64,000 nt of DNA from an uncultured Sediminibacterium sp. (GCF_946481145.1 NZ_CAMLMJ010000005.1:123558-187557), one strand, 5' to 3'. Positions 27,196-36,088 are shown, counted from the first letter of the stretch. Numbers and translations are program-made. Notes: a model not told the origin generated them from the sequence alone.

Positions 27196-27897
27196 TTATC
27201 CAAGAGCGAGCATGGTTGCACCAACAATACCTGCAGTTTCAGTTCTCAATCTTGTATTACCCAATGAAACAGGCTCGAAACCATTTTCCAGGGCATTTGT
27301 TATTTCCAGTGGCGTGAAATCGCCTTCGGGTCCGATCAATAAGATAACTTGATTATCTTTTTTTATTTCACTTATTGAAGTCTTTTGATTTTCCTCGCAA
27401 TGTGCGATTAATTTTTGTGAGTGGCGGCTGGTTTGAATAATATGACTGATTTTTTCTGGCTCATGCAAAATGGGTAACCAGGATTGCTGGCTTTGTAACA
27501 TAGCTGCTACAACTATTTGCTGCATTCTTTCCGTGCGAAAACGGGCATGTTCTGTACGATCACAAATCAATGGAATAATTTCAGTAACGCCTATTTCTGT
27601 TGCCTTTTCAAGGAACCATTCAAAGCGACTTGCATTTTTTAATAATGAAATTGCAAGGGTGATATTTTGCGCAGGAGCTTCGGTGATGTATTCCTTTTCA
27701 ATAATAACCGTGCAATGTCTTTTATCTTCCTGTGCGATACTTGCTGTATATAATCCTCCTTTCCCGTTGGTGAGTTGAAGTTGTTCGCCCGATTTCATCC
27801 TTAGTACCTGAATACAGTGTTTACTTGTTTCCTCACTAAGTTGAAAATGAGTGGAAATCAAGGAGACAGCGGGTTCAAAGAAATATGGTAAGGACAT
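27196..27897 (-). CDS. rsmE: 16S rRNA (uracil-1498-N3)-methyltransferase
   Basis: A 233-residue SPOUT-class methyltransferase that modifies U1498 of 16S rRNA. The N-terminal PUA-like part includes HCIQVLRMKSGEQLQLTNGKGG; the C-terminal knot includes WFLEKATEIGVTEIIPL, CDRTEHARFRTERMQ, VILLIGPEGDFTPLEI and SLGNTRLRTETA, all signature stretches of RsmE. Length is normal. It lies between dnaB and the L,D-transpeptidase gene on the same strand, with 72 and 78 bp gaps. Confidence 0.96.
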   Translation of the reverse strand: MSLPYFFEPAVSLISTHFQLSEETSKHCIQVLRMKSGEQLQLTNGKGGLYTASIAQEDKRHCTVIIEKEYITEAPAQNITLAISLLKNASRFEWFLEKATEIGVTEIIPLICDRTEHARFRTERMQQIVVAAMLQSQQSWLPILHEPEKISHIIQTSRHSQKLIAHCEENQKTSISEIKKDNQVILLIGPEGDFTPLEITNALENGFEPVSLGNTRLRTETAGIVGATMLALG

Positions 27898-27969
27898 ATT
27901 ACGAGATCTACTTTCAAATTACTGGTTAATTTTTGGCAGGCTTTGGGAAGATTATTTCAAGTTCCTTAA

Positions 27970-29547
27970 TTAAAAGGGTACGTCATTATCAAATCCTTCA
28001 TCAAAATCTCCACCATTCATTTTACTGCCTTTCTGGATGAATAATTTGCTGCCATCATCAGTTGCAGCACCTCCTCCTGTTGGTAAAGTGCCAGGTGCAA
28101 CAGGCTTCCAGCTTCCGCCACCGAATCCGCCGCCATCACTTTCCCATTCTTCAAATTTCTGGATTTCGAGTTTTGCGCGGAGTTTAACCGTTTCAAGGGA
28201 ACCATTCCTGTGTTTGGCTATACGTATATGGGTTTCGCCATGTGTGCTTTCACCCATTTCATTGTTCATTACTTCATAATATTCCGGACGATAAATAAAC
28301 ATTACCATGTCGGCATCCTGTTCAATGGCACCTGATTCACGAAGGTCACTCAGTTGCGGCATTTTGCTTTCTTTACGGGTTTCCACTGCACGACTTAACT
28401 GGCTCAGTGCAATAATTGGAATGCCGAGTTCTTTGGCGAGTGCTTTAAGGTTTCGGGAAATATTACTGATCTCCTGTTCGCGGTTATTATTACGGTCGCC
28501 ACTACCACTCATCAACTGCAAGTAGTCGATGATGATGATACCTACATTATGTTTATTAACCAGACGGCGAGCTTTGGCCCGGAATTCAAAAATATTCAGC
28601 GCGGCTGTATCATCGATATAAATGGGTGCAGTTTCGAGTTTTTTTATACCCTTACTGTGTAATTGTTGGTATTCGTAGTCTTCCAGTTTACCACGACTGA
28701 TCTTTTCCATTTTAATCTCACTCTCTGCACTCAGTATACGTTGTACCAACTGGGCGGCACTCATCTCGAGTGAGAAAAAGCCTACAGGAATAGGTTTGGT
28801 TGGGTGAAGAGCAGCATTTCTGGCGAGGTTAAGTGCGAATGCCGTTTTACCGACTGATGGACGTGCAGCAAGGATGATAAGATCCGTTGGCTGCCAGCCA
28901 TAGGTTATACGGTCAAGTGTTGCAAATCCACTTGGTACACCAGAAATATCTTCTGTTTTGGTACGTAGCTCATCAATTCTGTTGATCGTTTTGGCGAGTA
29001 CGTTTCCGATATCTTCGAAATTCTTCTTTAAATAATTGTTGGTGATGTTAAACATTTTTGTTTCACTATCATCGAGCAGGTCGAATACATCGGTGCTATC
29101 TTCATAAGCATCACCAATAATTTCTCCACTGATACGAATCAGTTCACGCTGGATAAACTTCTGTAAAACGATACGCGCATGTGCATCAATATTCGCAGTA
29201 GATACAACCGAGTTGGTGAGTTTGGTAACATAGTAAGGACCACCTACGAGGTCAAGTTGTTCCCGCATTTTCAGTTCTTCCACTACAGTAAGGATATCTA
29301 TGGGCATGCTTTTTTGTTGCAGTCCCTGCATAGCCCTGAAAATATATTGGTGCGCTTCTACGTAGAAACATTCTGGCTTTACAATTTCCGTAACGGTATC
29401 GAAAGCGCTTTTTTCAAGCATAATGGCTCCCAATACTGCTTCTTCCAATTCTTTTGCCTGTGGCGGAACCTTGCCATATACCATGGTACTGAGGTCTATC
29501 GCTGGTTTTCTTCTTTTTCGGTCTTTATTCAGGCTGGTAAGGTCCAT
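27970..29547 (-). CDS. dnaB: Replicative DNA helicase
   Basis: A 525-residue hexameric helicase that unwinds the replication fork. The N-terminal DnaB domain (PPQAKELEEAVLGAIMLEK) is followed by the RecA-like core with Walker A ARPSVGKTAFALNLA, Walker B GIIIIDYLQLM, and the arginine-finger region IAKHRNGSLETVKL. No intein is present. The C-terminus has a Gly-rich stretch and ends DEGFDNDVPF, an acidic tail of the sort that single-strand-binding proteins also use. The upstream region (29698-29771) has four DnaA-box-like sites. It diverges from pheT. Confidence 0.97.
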   Translation of the reverse strand: MDLTSLNKDRKRRKPAIDLSTMVYGKVPPQAKELEEAVLGAIMLEKSAFDTVTEIVKPECFYVEAHQYIFRAMQGLQQKSMPIDILTVVEELKMREQLDLVGGPYYVTKLTNSVVSTANIDAHARIVLQKFIQRELIRISGEIIGDAYEDSTDVFDLLDDSETKMFNITNNYLKKNFEDIGNVLAKTINRIDELRTKTEDISGVPSGFATLDRITYGWQPTDLIILAARPSVGKTAFALNLARNAALHPTKPIPVGFFSLEMSAAQLVQRILSAESEIKMEKISRGKLEDYEYQQLHSKGIKKLETAPIYIDDTAALNIFEFRAKARRLVNKHNVGIIIIDYLQLMSGSGDRNNNREQEISNISRNLKALAKELGIPIIALSQLSRAVETRKESKMPQLSDLRESGAIEQDADMVMFIYRPEYYEVMNNEMGESTHGETHIRIAKHRNGSLETVKLRAKLEIQKFEEWESDGGGFGGGSWKPVAPGTLPTGGGAATDDGSKLFIQKGSKMNGGDFDEGFDNDVPF

Positions 29548-29697
29548 CTTCTTTCGGGGTCTTTTTGTTGGTTGTATGAAAACATCCTATCTGGGTCCTC
29601 AGTTGCGGTTCCATGTTACGGAATTGTTACCTCGGCAGTTAGGGGGAGCGAATATGGCGTAGAATTTCTTCATCTAAAAATTTTTCTTTGCCATTTT

Positions 29698-29771
29698 TCA
29701 TCCACATCAATTCACAGTTCCACGCAGGTTATTCACTGCTCTATTCACACAAATTACAAAGCTTATCCACT
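29698..29771 (+). promoter_or_regulatory. Cluster of four DnaA-box-like sites
   Basis: TCATCCACA (29698-29706), TTATTCACT (29729-29737), CTATTCACA (29741-29749) and TTATCCACT (29763-29771) each match the DnaA consensus TTATNCACA at 8 of 9 positions and all face the same way. An A+T-rich stretch (29662-29697) adjoins them. They could mark a DnaA-regulated dnaB promoter or part of an origin. Confidence 0.45.
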
Positions 29772-29884
29772 AAAATCAAAAGTTTTCCGCCCTTTTACCC
29801 CTGAAATGCACATACCAGTGTGCAGAAAGAATTTTCCGGAAAACGGGGGTTGGGAAGGATAAAAAACGTAACTGTGGGGGAGAA

Positions 29885-30057
29885 GAGCTGTTAGCTTCTA
29901 GCCTCTAGCTGCTAGCAATAAATGGTGCTACATTTAGAGTATCGTCTATTAATGGTATAGCTAATTCGGGTTCCTGTTCATTTTTCCAATGAATAGCAGA
30001 AAGTCTACAATGACTGCCAATAAAGGCTAGTAGCTAGAGGCTAGAAGCTCGCAGCCT
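29885..30057. repeat. Inverted heptamer array (AGCTTCT family) between dnaB and pheT
   Basis: Left arm 29885-29916 has AGCTGTT, AGCTTCT, AGCCTCT, AGCTGCT. Right arm 30026-30057 has the complements AGTAGCT, AGAGGCT, AGAAGCT. The arms are separated by ~110 bp and would pair nearly end to end. Confidence 0.8.
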
Positions 30058-30141
30058 AATTCACCGAAGAGCGTTGACTCTAAGCCAGCGGCTTTGCCGC
30101 TTATTATCCTTACTTTTACACCCCGAAAAGAGCAACCGAAT

Positions 30142-32559
30142 ATGACCATTAGTTACAATTGGCTGAGTGAATATTTACCCCGTACGATCGAACCAGAAGC
30201 TTTATCGAAGATTTTGACTTCTATTGGACTCGAAGTGGAGAGTCTGGAAGCCTATGAAAGTATTAAAGGAGGCCTAAAGGGTCTTGTTGTAGGAGAAGTA
30301 CTCACCTGTGAGCAACACCCCAATGCAGATAAACTGAAAGTAACCACCGTAAATATTGGTGGTGCTGAACCTATTCAGGTAGTATGTGGCGCGGCTAATG
30401 TTGCTGCCGGACAAAAAGTAATTGTAGCAACGGTAGGTACTACAATATACCCAACCAGTGGAGATCCACTTACCATGAAAGTGGCAAAAATTCGCGGAAC
30501 AGAAAGTTTTGGAATGATTTGCGCAGAAGATGAAATTGGTTTGGGAACAAGTCATGATGGTATCATGGTTTTATCCTCAGACAAAGTACCAGGTACCCCC
30601 GCGGCTGAGCTGTTTAAACCTTATACAGACTGGATTTACGAAATCGGACTTACTCCCAACAGGATGGATGCGATGAGTCATCTCGGGGTTGCCCGCGATG
30701 TTTGTGCATACCTTACCCATCATGAGCAGGAAACTAAAGTGGTTAGTCCATTTGGTGCCGCATTTACCATCGACAATAAACAATTGCCCATAACTGTTGA
30801 GGTTGAGAACACCCAGGCTTGTCAGCGATATGCAGGAGTAAGTATCAGTGGGGTAACCGTGCAGGAATCGCCAGATTGGTTAAAGAACCGTTTAATAGCT
30901 ATTGGACAAAGACCTATTAACAATATAGTAGACATCACCAATTATATATTGCATGAAACAGGGCAGCCTCTGCATGCATTTGATGCCAATGCAATCTCAG
31001 GTGCTACAGTAGTTGTTAAGAACATGGGCGAGGGTAGCAGTTTTGTTACGCTGGATGAAAAAGAACGGAAACTTTCTGCTGAAGACCTGATGATTTGTAA
31101 TAAGTCTGAAGGAATGTGTATAGCTGGTGTTTTTGGGGGAATGAAAAGCGGCGTTAACGATGCAACTAAAAATATCTTCCTGGAAAGCGCATGGTTTCAT
31201 CCTGTAACAATCAGAAAAACATCATTGCGTCATGGGTTAAGAACAGAAGCAGCTACCAGGTTTGAAAAAGGGGTAGATATATCTAATTGCGTGCAAGTAT
31301 TGCAGCGCGCTGCTTTAATGATTAAATCTGTGGCCGGAGGAACTATTTCAAGTGATGTTGTGGATATATATCCGCAGCCAACACCTAAAAAAGAAGTGTC
31401 GGTTAAATACCACTATATCAAAAAACTTAGTGGGAAAAACTATCACCCTGAAAACATCAAAAGAATATTAATCGCGCTTGGTTTTGAAATTGGCAAAGAA
31501 GATATTGATGAGTTAACAGTTAAAGTGCCCTATAGCAAGCCTGATATCAGTATTCCCGCTGATATTGTGGAGGAAATAATTCGTATTGATGGTTTGGATA
31601 ATATTACTATTCCAACGACTATAACTATTAGTCCGGCAATAGAGCAGTTGGGTATGAAAGAGGCATTGAAAGATAAGATTGCCGGGTATCTTGTAGGATT
31701 AGGATTTGTAGAAATACTGACCAACTCAATAACTAACAGCAAATATTTTTCTGAAACAGTATTGGGCGAAACGGTAAAAATGATCAATAACCTCAGCACA
31801 GAACTGGATGTTCTGAGGCCATCTATGCTTGAAACTGGCTTAGAAACCATTGCTTATAACCTGAATAGAAAAAACCAACACCTGCAGTTGTTTGAGTTTG
31901 GCAAGACTTATGCTACAAAAGCTGTTGGAGATTATAAGGAAACGGAACATTTGTGTATCTACCTAACTGGTCAGGCGCATGACGCGGGATGGAGAGAAAA
32001 GCCGAATAGTTTTGATATTTATCATGGTAAGGGTATTGCCAACGCAATTCTTTCACTGGCAGGTATTAGCTCGGTTCAGGTTAATCCCTTACAGGAAGTA
32101 CCAGGTGTTTTAGGAGTGTATGCCGGCAAACAACAGGTAGGAAGTGTAATGGAAGTAGACCGTAAAACGGCTAACGCTTTTGATATCAAACAAACGGTGG
32201 TTTATATTGATATCGATTATGGTATGTTGGTGAAAGCTGTACAAAAACAACAGATTGTTTATAAGGAAGTAAATAAGTTCCCAGCCATGCAACGTGATCT
32301 TGCCATGGTTGTAAGTAATACCACCAACTATAGTGCGATTGAAACAGTGGTAGAAAAGTTGAAGATTTCACGCTTACAGGATATGCGATTATTTGATGTT
32401 TTCGAAAGCGAGAAGCTTGGAGCTGGCAAAAAGTCGATGGCTATCAGTTTTACCTTTGTAGATGAAGAAAAAACCCTCACCGACAAAGAAGCAGATAGCA
32501 TGATGGCTAAATTGATACAGGGGCTGGAAAAAGAGTTGGGTGCAGAGATCAGGAAGTAG
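30142..32559 (+). CDS. pheT: Phenylalanyl-tRNA synthetase beta subunit
   Basis: An 805-residue subunit of the alpha2-beta2 enzyme that charges tRNA-Phe. The ATG at 30142 gives the family N-terminus MTISYNWLSEYLP; an in-frame TTG at 30094 would add unrelated residues. The tRNA-binding (EMAP-like) domain is at ~40-150, B3/B4 editing domain with RHGLRTEAATRFEKGVD, B5 at ~400-470, the catalytic-like core at ~480-690, and the C-terminal ferredoxin-fold anticodon-binding domain ends LEKELGAEIRK. The alpha subunit is not in the window. Downstream genes for a coiled-coil protein, ZapA and RNase Y follow the common Bacteroidota order. Confidence 0.97.
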   Translation: MTISYNWLSEYLPRTIEPEALSKILTSIGLEVESLEAYESIKGGLKGLVVGEVLTCEQHPNADKLKVTTVNIGGAEPIQVVCGAANVAAGQKVIVATVGTTIYPTSGDPLTMKVAKIRGTESFGMICAEDEIGLGTSHDGIMVLSSDKVPGTPAAELFKPYTDWIYEIGLTPNRMDAMSHLGVARDVCAYLTHHEQETKVVSPFGAAFTIDNKQLPITVEVENTQACQRYAGVSISGVTVQESPDWLKNRLIAIGQRPINNIVDITNYILHETGQPLHAFDANAISGATVVVKNMGEGSSFVTLDEKERKLSAEDLMICNKSEGMCIAGVFGGMKSGVNDATKNIFLESAWFHPVTIRKTSLRHGLRTEAATRFEKGVDISNCVQVLQRAALMIKSVAGGTISSDVVDIYPQPTPKKEVSVKYHYIKKLSGKNYHPENIKRILIALGFEIGKEDIDELTVKVPYSKPDISIPADIVEEIIRIDGLDNITIPTTITISPAIEQLGMKEALKDKIAGYLVGLGFVEILTNSITNSKYFSETVLGETVKMINNLSTELDVLRPSMLETGLETIAYNLNRKNQHLQLFEFGKTYATKAVGDYKETEHLCIYLTGQAHDAGWREKPNSFDIYHGKGIANAILSLAGISSVQVNPLQEVPGVLGVYAGKQQVGSVMEVDRKTANAFDIKQTVVYIDIDYGMLVKAVQKQQIVYKEVNKFPAMQRDLAMVVSNTTNYSAIETVVEKLKISRLQDMRLFDVFESEKLGAGKKSMAISFTFVDEEKTLTDKEADSMMAKLIQGLEKELGAEIRK

Positions 32560-32565
32560 GATTTT

Positions 32566-32660
32566 GTGAATGGTCAATGGTGAATGGTCAAATGATCTTT
32601 TTTACAGGATGTTTTTTGATAAAAATCACCAACTCACAATTCACCATTGACAATTTACCC
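32566..32660. repeat. Inverted heptamer array (GTGAATG family) after pheT
   Basis: GTGAATG, GTCAATG, GTGAATG, GTCAAAT at 32566-32593 and the complementary AATTCACCATTGACAATT on the right (to about 32660). The arms flank a ~33-bp A+T-rich loop with a T run. It starts 6 bp after the pheT stop and could terminate pheT transcription. Confidence 0.8.
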
Positions 32661-32721
32661 CCGTGCATAATTGGTGCACTAAATTTGAAGACATACTTAA
32701 AAATGCGTTTAACTTAGAGAG

Positions 32722-33009
32722 ATGCTAGATCTTGACATCCAGATAAAAGCCATACAGGATAAGCTTCAGTTATTACTGAAGCAAAATCAGGTATTGGTTA
32801 GGGAGCATCAGAGACTGCAAAAGGAGCTGGAAAAGAGCCAGCACCTGTTGCAAAAGCAGGATGATCAGATTGCGACGCTACAACAACAATTGGATGCTCA
32901 AAAACTAGGTACCGCCACTCAAACACCAGAAGAAAAAGCAATGTTGGAAAAGCGCATCAATGGTTATCTTAAAGAGATTGATAAATGCCTGGCATTATTA
33001 AATACCTGA
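32722..33009 (+). CDS. Short coiled-coil protein upstream of zapA
   Basis: A 95-residue protein, almost wholly helical and charged, with heptad-like leucine and glutamine spacing (KLQLLLKQNQVLVREHQRLQ, QLDAQKLGT). It lies between pheT and zapA with only 4 bp to the zapA start, so the two are surely co-expressed. In other Bacteroidota the same place holds a small coiled-coil gene, so a role with ZapA at the division ring is plausible. There is no signal peptide or membrane segment. No family name can be given with confidence. Confidence 0.8.
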   Translation: MLDLDIQIKAIQDKLQLLLKQNQVLVREHQRLQKELEKSQHLLQKQDDQIATLQQQLDAQKLGTATQTPEEKAMLEKRINGYLKEIDKCLALLNT

Positions 33010-33013
33010 ATTT

Positions 33014-33316
33014 ATGGCTGAACTGATTCCCGTTAATATCGTTATAGCCGACCGGAGTTATCGTCTGCGTATTGAAGCGGCCGATGAAGAAATGGTTCGT
33101 AAAACTGCCGGTCTGATCAATGATAAAATTGCCGAATTCCGAAATAGTCTGGCTGGAAAAGACATGCAAGACTATGTAGCCATGGTATTACTTTGGTTTG
33201 CAACCGAGCAAAACCAAAGCGGGATTGAATTAGTTAAATGGCAGGAAGCCTCAAATAAGCTGAGCAGTCTCGAGCGTCAGCTCGATAAGGCGTTGGAGGA
33301 AGTCCAGAGCTCATAG
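33014..33316 (+). CDS. zapA: Cell division protein ZapA
   Basis: A 100-residue FtsZ-associated protein that bundles protofilaments at the division ring. The N-terminal beta-rich part (IPVNIVIADRSYRLRIEAADEE) is followed by a helix (VRKTAGLINDKIAEFR) and a long C-terminal coiled coil ending in DKALEEVQSS. Length and motif order fit ZapA. It is preceded by a short coiled-coil gene (4-bp gap) and followed by rny, the usual Bacteroidota neighbourhood. A palindromic heptamer array begins at the stop codon. Confidence 0.9.
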   Translation: MAELIPVNIVIADRSYRLRIEAADEEMVRKTAGLINDKIAEFRNSLAGKDMQDYVAMVLLWFATEQNQSGIELVKWQEASNKLSSLERQLDKALEEVQSS

Positions 33317-33346
33317 TCCATGGTCCATGGACTATGGACTATGGAC
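33312..33346. repeat. Heptamer array (CATAGTC family) after zapA
   Basis: Five words on a 7-bp step: CATAGTC, CATGGTC, CATGGAC, TATGGAC, TATGGAC. The first three against the last three are self-complementary, giving a hairpin that begins inside the zapA stop region and could act as a terminator before the rny promoter. Confidence 0.8.
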
Positions 33347-33487
33347 TTCTTCGACTTTCCTCTCCTCAATGCACTTTTCTTCTACGTATTTAATTATCTT
33401 CGCTTTTATCCGTTTACTCATTATAGTAAATCGCGATGTGTTATTGTATACGAATGATTCTGAATTATTTAAAAATTGACCAACAAC

Positions 33488-35050
33488 ATGGAGACGATTG
33501 TCTTGATAATAACAGGCGCTGCAGCATTGATCGTGGGTTTGATAGCAGGTAAATTAATTTTTGCCAAAAACACACAAAAACAGGTTGATGAAGCGAATTT
33601 ACAGGCCCAGAATATCTTAAAAGAAGCTGAGCTAAGGGCAGAAACCATTAAAAAAGAAAAACAGCTCGAAGCCAAAGAGCGTTTTGTACAGCTTAAAGCA
33701 GAGCATGAACGCGAGGTTAATGAACGCAATCGCAAAATCAGCGAATCTGAGAATCGCGCCAAACAGAAAGAAATTTCCATAAACCAGAAAGAAGCGGCGC
33801 TGGATAAGCAGATCAAAGAAAATGAAGCTATTAAGGAAAACCTGAACCGTCAGATAGAAGTAGTTAACCAGAAACGCACCGAGCTGGAGAAACACCAGGA
33901 AGAACATATCCGCCGACTGGAAAAAATTGCCGGATTGAGTGCAGATGAAGCAAGAGCACAGCTTATAGAAAGCCTTCGCCAGGAAGCACAAACCAGGGCT
34001 CTCTCGATGCAACAGGAAATTATTGAAGACGCAAAACAAAAGGCGAATAAAGAAGCCCGTAAAATTGTTATTCAGTCTATACAGCGCACTGCCGCTGAGC
34101 AAACCATCGAAAATACCGTTACGGTATTTAATCTTGAAACCGATGAAATCAAAGGTCAGATCATTGGTCGTGAGGGTAGAAATATCCGTGCCATTGAAGC
34201 AGCAACCGGTGTTGATCTGATTGTGGATGATACGCCAGAAGCCATTATCCTTTCTTCATTCGATCCGTTGAGAAGGGAAATTGCACGCTTGAGTTTACAA
34301 AGACTGGTAGCAGACGGACGTATTCACCCTGCCCGTATTGAGGAAGTAGTTGAGAAAACCCGCCGCCAATTGGAAGAGCAGGTAATGGAAATAGGAGAGC
34401 GTACAGTAATAGAAATGGGTATCCATGGACTGCATAAAGAACTGATTCGTATTGTTGGTAAGATGCGTTTCCGTTCTTCTTATGGTCAGAACCTGTTGAT
34501 GCACAGCCGTGAAACTGCCAACCTTTGTGGTATTATGGCTGCAGAACTGGGCATGAACCCTAAATTGGCTAAACGTGCCGGTTTACTGCACGATATAGGG
34601 AAGGTGCCCGATGAAGAAACTGAATTGAGCCACGCATTGTTGGGAGCTAAACTGGCTGAAAAATATGGAGAAAATCCTGCGGTAGTAAATGCCATCGGTG
34701 CCCACCACGATGAAATGGAAATGCAATATGTGATTTCTCCGATTGTACAGGCCTGTGATGCCATCAGCGGCGCACGTCCGGGTGCACGTCGCGAAATCAT
34801 GCAGCAGTATCTTCAACGTATCAAAGACCTGGAAAACCTTGCATTAGCGTACCAGGGTGTAGAAAAAGCGTATGCTATTCAGGCTGGCCGCGAATTACGT
34901 GTAATTGTAGAAGCCGAAAAAGTATCCGATGGCGACAGCGATAAATTAAGTTTCGAAATAGCCCAGAAAATACAAACCGAAATGACTTATCCCGGTCAGA
35001 TTAAAGTAACCGTAATAAGGGAGAAGAGAGCGGTGAATGTAGCTAGGTAA
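33488..35050 (+). CDS. rny: Ribonuclease Y
   Basis: A 520-residue membrane-anchored endoribonuclease that starts decay of many mRNAs. The N-terminal membrane helix (residues ~2-22) is followed by a long coiled coil (~25-205), a KH RNA-binding domain ([22 protein letters not shown]) and an HD domain with the metal-binding HDIGK and the downstream GAHHDE block. The ATG at 33488 is used; an in-frame TTG 12 bp earlier adds only MTNN. The length matches the family (~520). A strong hairpin 45 bp downstream ends the transcript. Confidence 0.97.
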   Translation: METIVLIITGAAALIVGLIAGKLIFAKNTQKQVDEANLQAQNILKEAELRAETIKKEKQLEAKERFVQLKAEHEREVNERNRKISESENRAKQKEISINQKEAALDKQIKENEAIKENLNRQIEVVNQKRTELEKHQEEHIRRLEKIAGLSADEARAQLIESLRQEAQTRALSMQQEIIEDAKQKANKEARKIVIQSIQRTAAEQTIENTVTVFNLETDEIKGQIIGREGRNIRAIEAATGVDLIVDDTPEAIILSSFDPLRREIARLSLQRLVADGRIHPARIEEVVEKTRRQLEEQVMEIGERTVIEMGIHGLHKELIRIVGKMRFRSSYGQNLLMHSRETANLCGIMAAELGMNPKLAKRAGLLHDIGKVPDEETELSHALLGAKLAEKYGENPAVVNAIGAHHDEMEMQYVISPIVQACDAISGARPGARREIMQQYLQRIKDLENLALAYQGVEKAYAIQAGRELRVIVEAEKVSDGDSDKLSFEIAQKIQTEMTYPGQIKVTVIREKRAVNVAR

Positions 35051-35088
35051 GAGTTTTGAGCTCCTAGCTGCTAGCTTCTAGCTACTAG
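35051..35088. repeat. Left inverted heptamer arm flanking the four-helix-bundle gene
   Basis: After GAGTTTTG come AGCTCCT, AGCTGCT, AGCTTCT, AGCTACT on a 7-bp step. The complement of this arm matches 35513-35550 at most positions, including the AGCTCAAAA edge. The arm starts at the base after the rny stop codon. Confidence 0.85.
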
Positions 35089-35094
35089 ATGAAA

Positions 35095-35145
35095 AATTAT
35101 AATAAAAGCCGCTTCGGTTGTACCGTAGTGGCTTTTATTATAATT
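35095..35145 (+). terminator. Terminator hairpin after rny
   Basis: A 24-bp stem (35095-35118 with 35122-35145) with two mismatches and a 3-nt loop. The 5' arm includes ATAATAAAAGCCGCTTCGGT and the 3' arm ends in a T-rich run. It lies between the left repeat arm and the four-helix-bundle start. Confidence 0.8.
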
Positions 35146-35158
35146 GCCAATAAAAAGC

Positions 35159-35518
35159 ATGATAAATTATAAAAAGCTGAAAGTTTGGCAATTGGGTTTT
35201 GATATTTCAAAAGCCTGTTATTCATTGGTTTTGTTATTTCCCAAAGAAGAAAAGTACGCATTAACAGTTCAGATTACCAGAGCTGCTGTTTCAATACCAT
35301 CCAATATTGCCGAAGGGAGTAGTAGAGGAAGTGCTAAAGAATATGCTCGTTTTCTAGAAATTTCCTTAGGATCAAGTTATGAATTGGAAACACAACTTTT
35401 ATTAGCAGAAGTATTAGGGTATGGTGACGTAACATTAACTAAATCAATACTTTATATGTTGTCGCAAGAACAAAAAATGTTGCTTGCATTCTTAAGAAAA
35501 ATAAAAACTAATAGCTAG
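35159..35518 (+). CDS. Four-helix-bundle protein (S23/IVS-encoded family)
   Basis: A 119-residue member of the four-helix-bundle family once named for the S23 protein encoded in 23S rRNA intervening sequences; Avd of diversity-generating retroelements is a relative. Hallmarks are KLKVWQLGFDISKACY, FPKEEKYALTVQITRAAVS, IPSNIAEGSSRGSAKEYARF and ISLGSSYELETQLLLAE. The ATG at 35159 is the usual start; a TTG at 35144 lies in the terminator hairpin. The stop codon TAG (35516-35518) is part of the first heptamer of the right repeat arm. The gene sits alone inside inverted arrays between rny and rplS, a spot that suggests insertion. Cellular role unknown; members bind nucleic acid. Confidence 0.93.
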   Translation: MINYKKLKVWQLGFDISKACYSLVLLFPKEEKYALTVQITRAAVSIPSNIAEGSSRGSAKEYARFLEISLGSSYELETQLLLAEVLGYGDVTLTKSILYMLSQEQKMLLAFLRKIKTNS

Positions 35519-35552
35519 AAGCTAGTAGCTAGCAGCTAACAGCTCAAAAACT
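35513..35552. repeat. Right inverted heptamer arm flanking the four-helix-bundle gene
   Basis: AGCTAGA, AGCTAGT, AGCTAGC, AGCTAAC, AGCTC then AAAAACTTTT. This is the inverted partner of 35051-35088. It overlaps the last codons of the gene and reaches the -33 box of the rplS promoter. Confidence 0.85.
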
Positions 35553-35584
35553 TTTGGAGAATCCCTGCTACCTTCTTACCTTTG
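35553..35584 (+). promoter_or_regulatory. Promoter of rplS
   Basis: TTTG (35553-35556) and TACCTTTG (35577-35584) match the Bacteroidota -33 and -7 elements with a 20-bp spacer. The -7 box ends 22 bp before the rplS ATG. This is the best promoter in the window. Confidence 0.7.
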
Positions 35585-35606
35585 CCGTCCGCAAAAATTA
35601 AAAGTT

Positions 35607-35957
35607 ATGAACGCAGCAGTTCAGTTTGTACACGAGCAATTAACCGTAAAGAAGGAGTATCCTAAATTCAAAGCAGGTGATAATATCACTGTGAATTATA
35701 AAATTGTTGAGGGTGGTAAAGAGCGTATCCAGAGCTTTCGTGGCGATGTGATCAAATTGCAGGGCAATGGTGCTACTGCTTCTTTCACCGTTCGTAAAAT
35801 TTCTGATGGTGTAGGTGTGGAGCGTTTGTTTCCTTTCCTTTCACCTAATATCGACTCTATCGTACTGAATAAGAGCGGTAAAGTACGTCGTGCTAAACTT
35901 TACTACCTGCGTGAGCGTAGCGGTAAAAGTGCACGTATTAAAGAAAAACGTTTCTAA
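35607..35957 (+). CDS. rplS: 50S ribosomal protein L19
   Basis: A 116-residue ribosomal protein located at the 30S-50S interface. Diagnostic stretches are [51 protein letters not shown] and [21 protein letters not shown]. Length is normal. It has its own promoter (TTTG/TACCTTTG) directly downstream of the four-helix-bundle element, and a clear terminator after the stop, so it is transcribed alone. The usual partners trmD and rimM are not adjacent. Confidence 0.98.
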   Translation: MNAAVQFVHEQLTVKKEYPKFKAGDNITVNYKIVEGGKERIQSFRGDVIKLQGNGATASFTVRKISDGVGVERLFPFLSPNIDSIVLNKSGKVRRAKLYYLRERSGKSARIKEKRF

Positions 35958-35978
35958 GCAATTAAGCTTTACTATAAG

Positions 35979-36017
35979 AAAAGCGGAAATAGGTTTACCT
36001 GTTTCCGCTTTTTTATT
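35979..36017 (+). terminator. Terminator of rplS
   Basis: Arms AAAAGCGGAAA (35979-35989) and TTTCCGCTTTT (36002-36012), with inner AGGT/ACCT pairing, followed by a T run. Standard intrinsic terminator 21 bp after the stop codon. Confidence 0.88.
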
Positions 36018-36039
36018 TCCCTTAGCAATTGTTTTTTAG

Positions 36040-36066
36040 TTTGGAAGTAAAATTGTTTTACTTTTG
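36040..36066 (+). promoter_or_regulatory. Candidate promoter of tatA
   Basis: TTTG (36040-36043) and TACTTTTG (36059-36066), which fits TAnnTTTG, with a 15-bp spacer, a little shorter than usual. The -7 box ends 22 bp before the tatA ATG. Confidence 0.5.
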
Positions 36067-36088
36067 AAGTCTACAAAAATCATAACAA

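Larger units (their letters stand above)
29548..30141. other. Divergent intergenic region between dnaB and pheT
   Basis: A 594-bp region with no gene on either strand that looks real. It contains four DnaA-box-like nonamers at 29698-29771, a 12-bp perfect palindrome TTTTCCGGAAAA at about 29832-29843, an inverted heptamer pair at 29885-30057, and a 6-bp G+C stem (AGCGGC/GCCGCT, 30087-30101) about 40 bp before pheT. Genes run away from it on both sides for more than 7 kb. Confidence 0.6.

Noticed and set aside
29179..29862. A 227-codon open frame on the plus strand opposite dnaB
   Set aside because: It overlaps dnaB antisense and the A+T-rich spacer; its composition is rich in Phe/Ser/Cys/His with no domain, as expected for a shadow frame.
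33347..33487. 6S RNA next to zapA, as in proteobacteria
   Set aside because: The 141-bp spacer shows no long paired structure with a central bubble.
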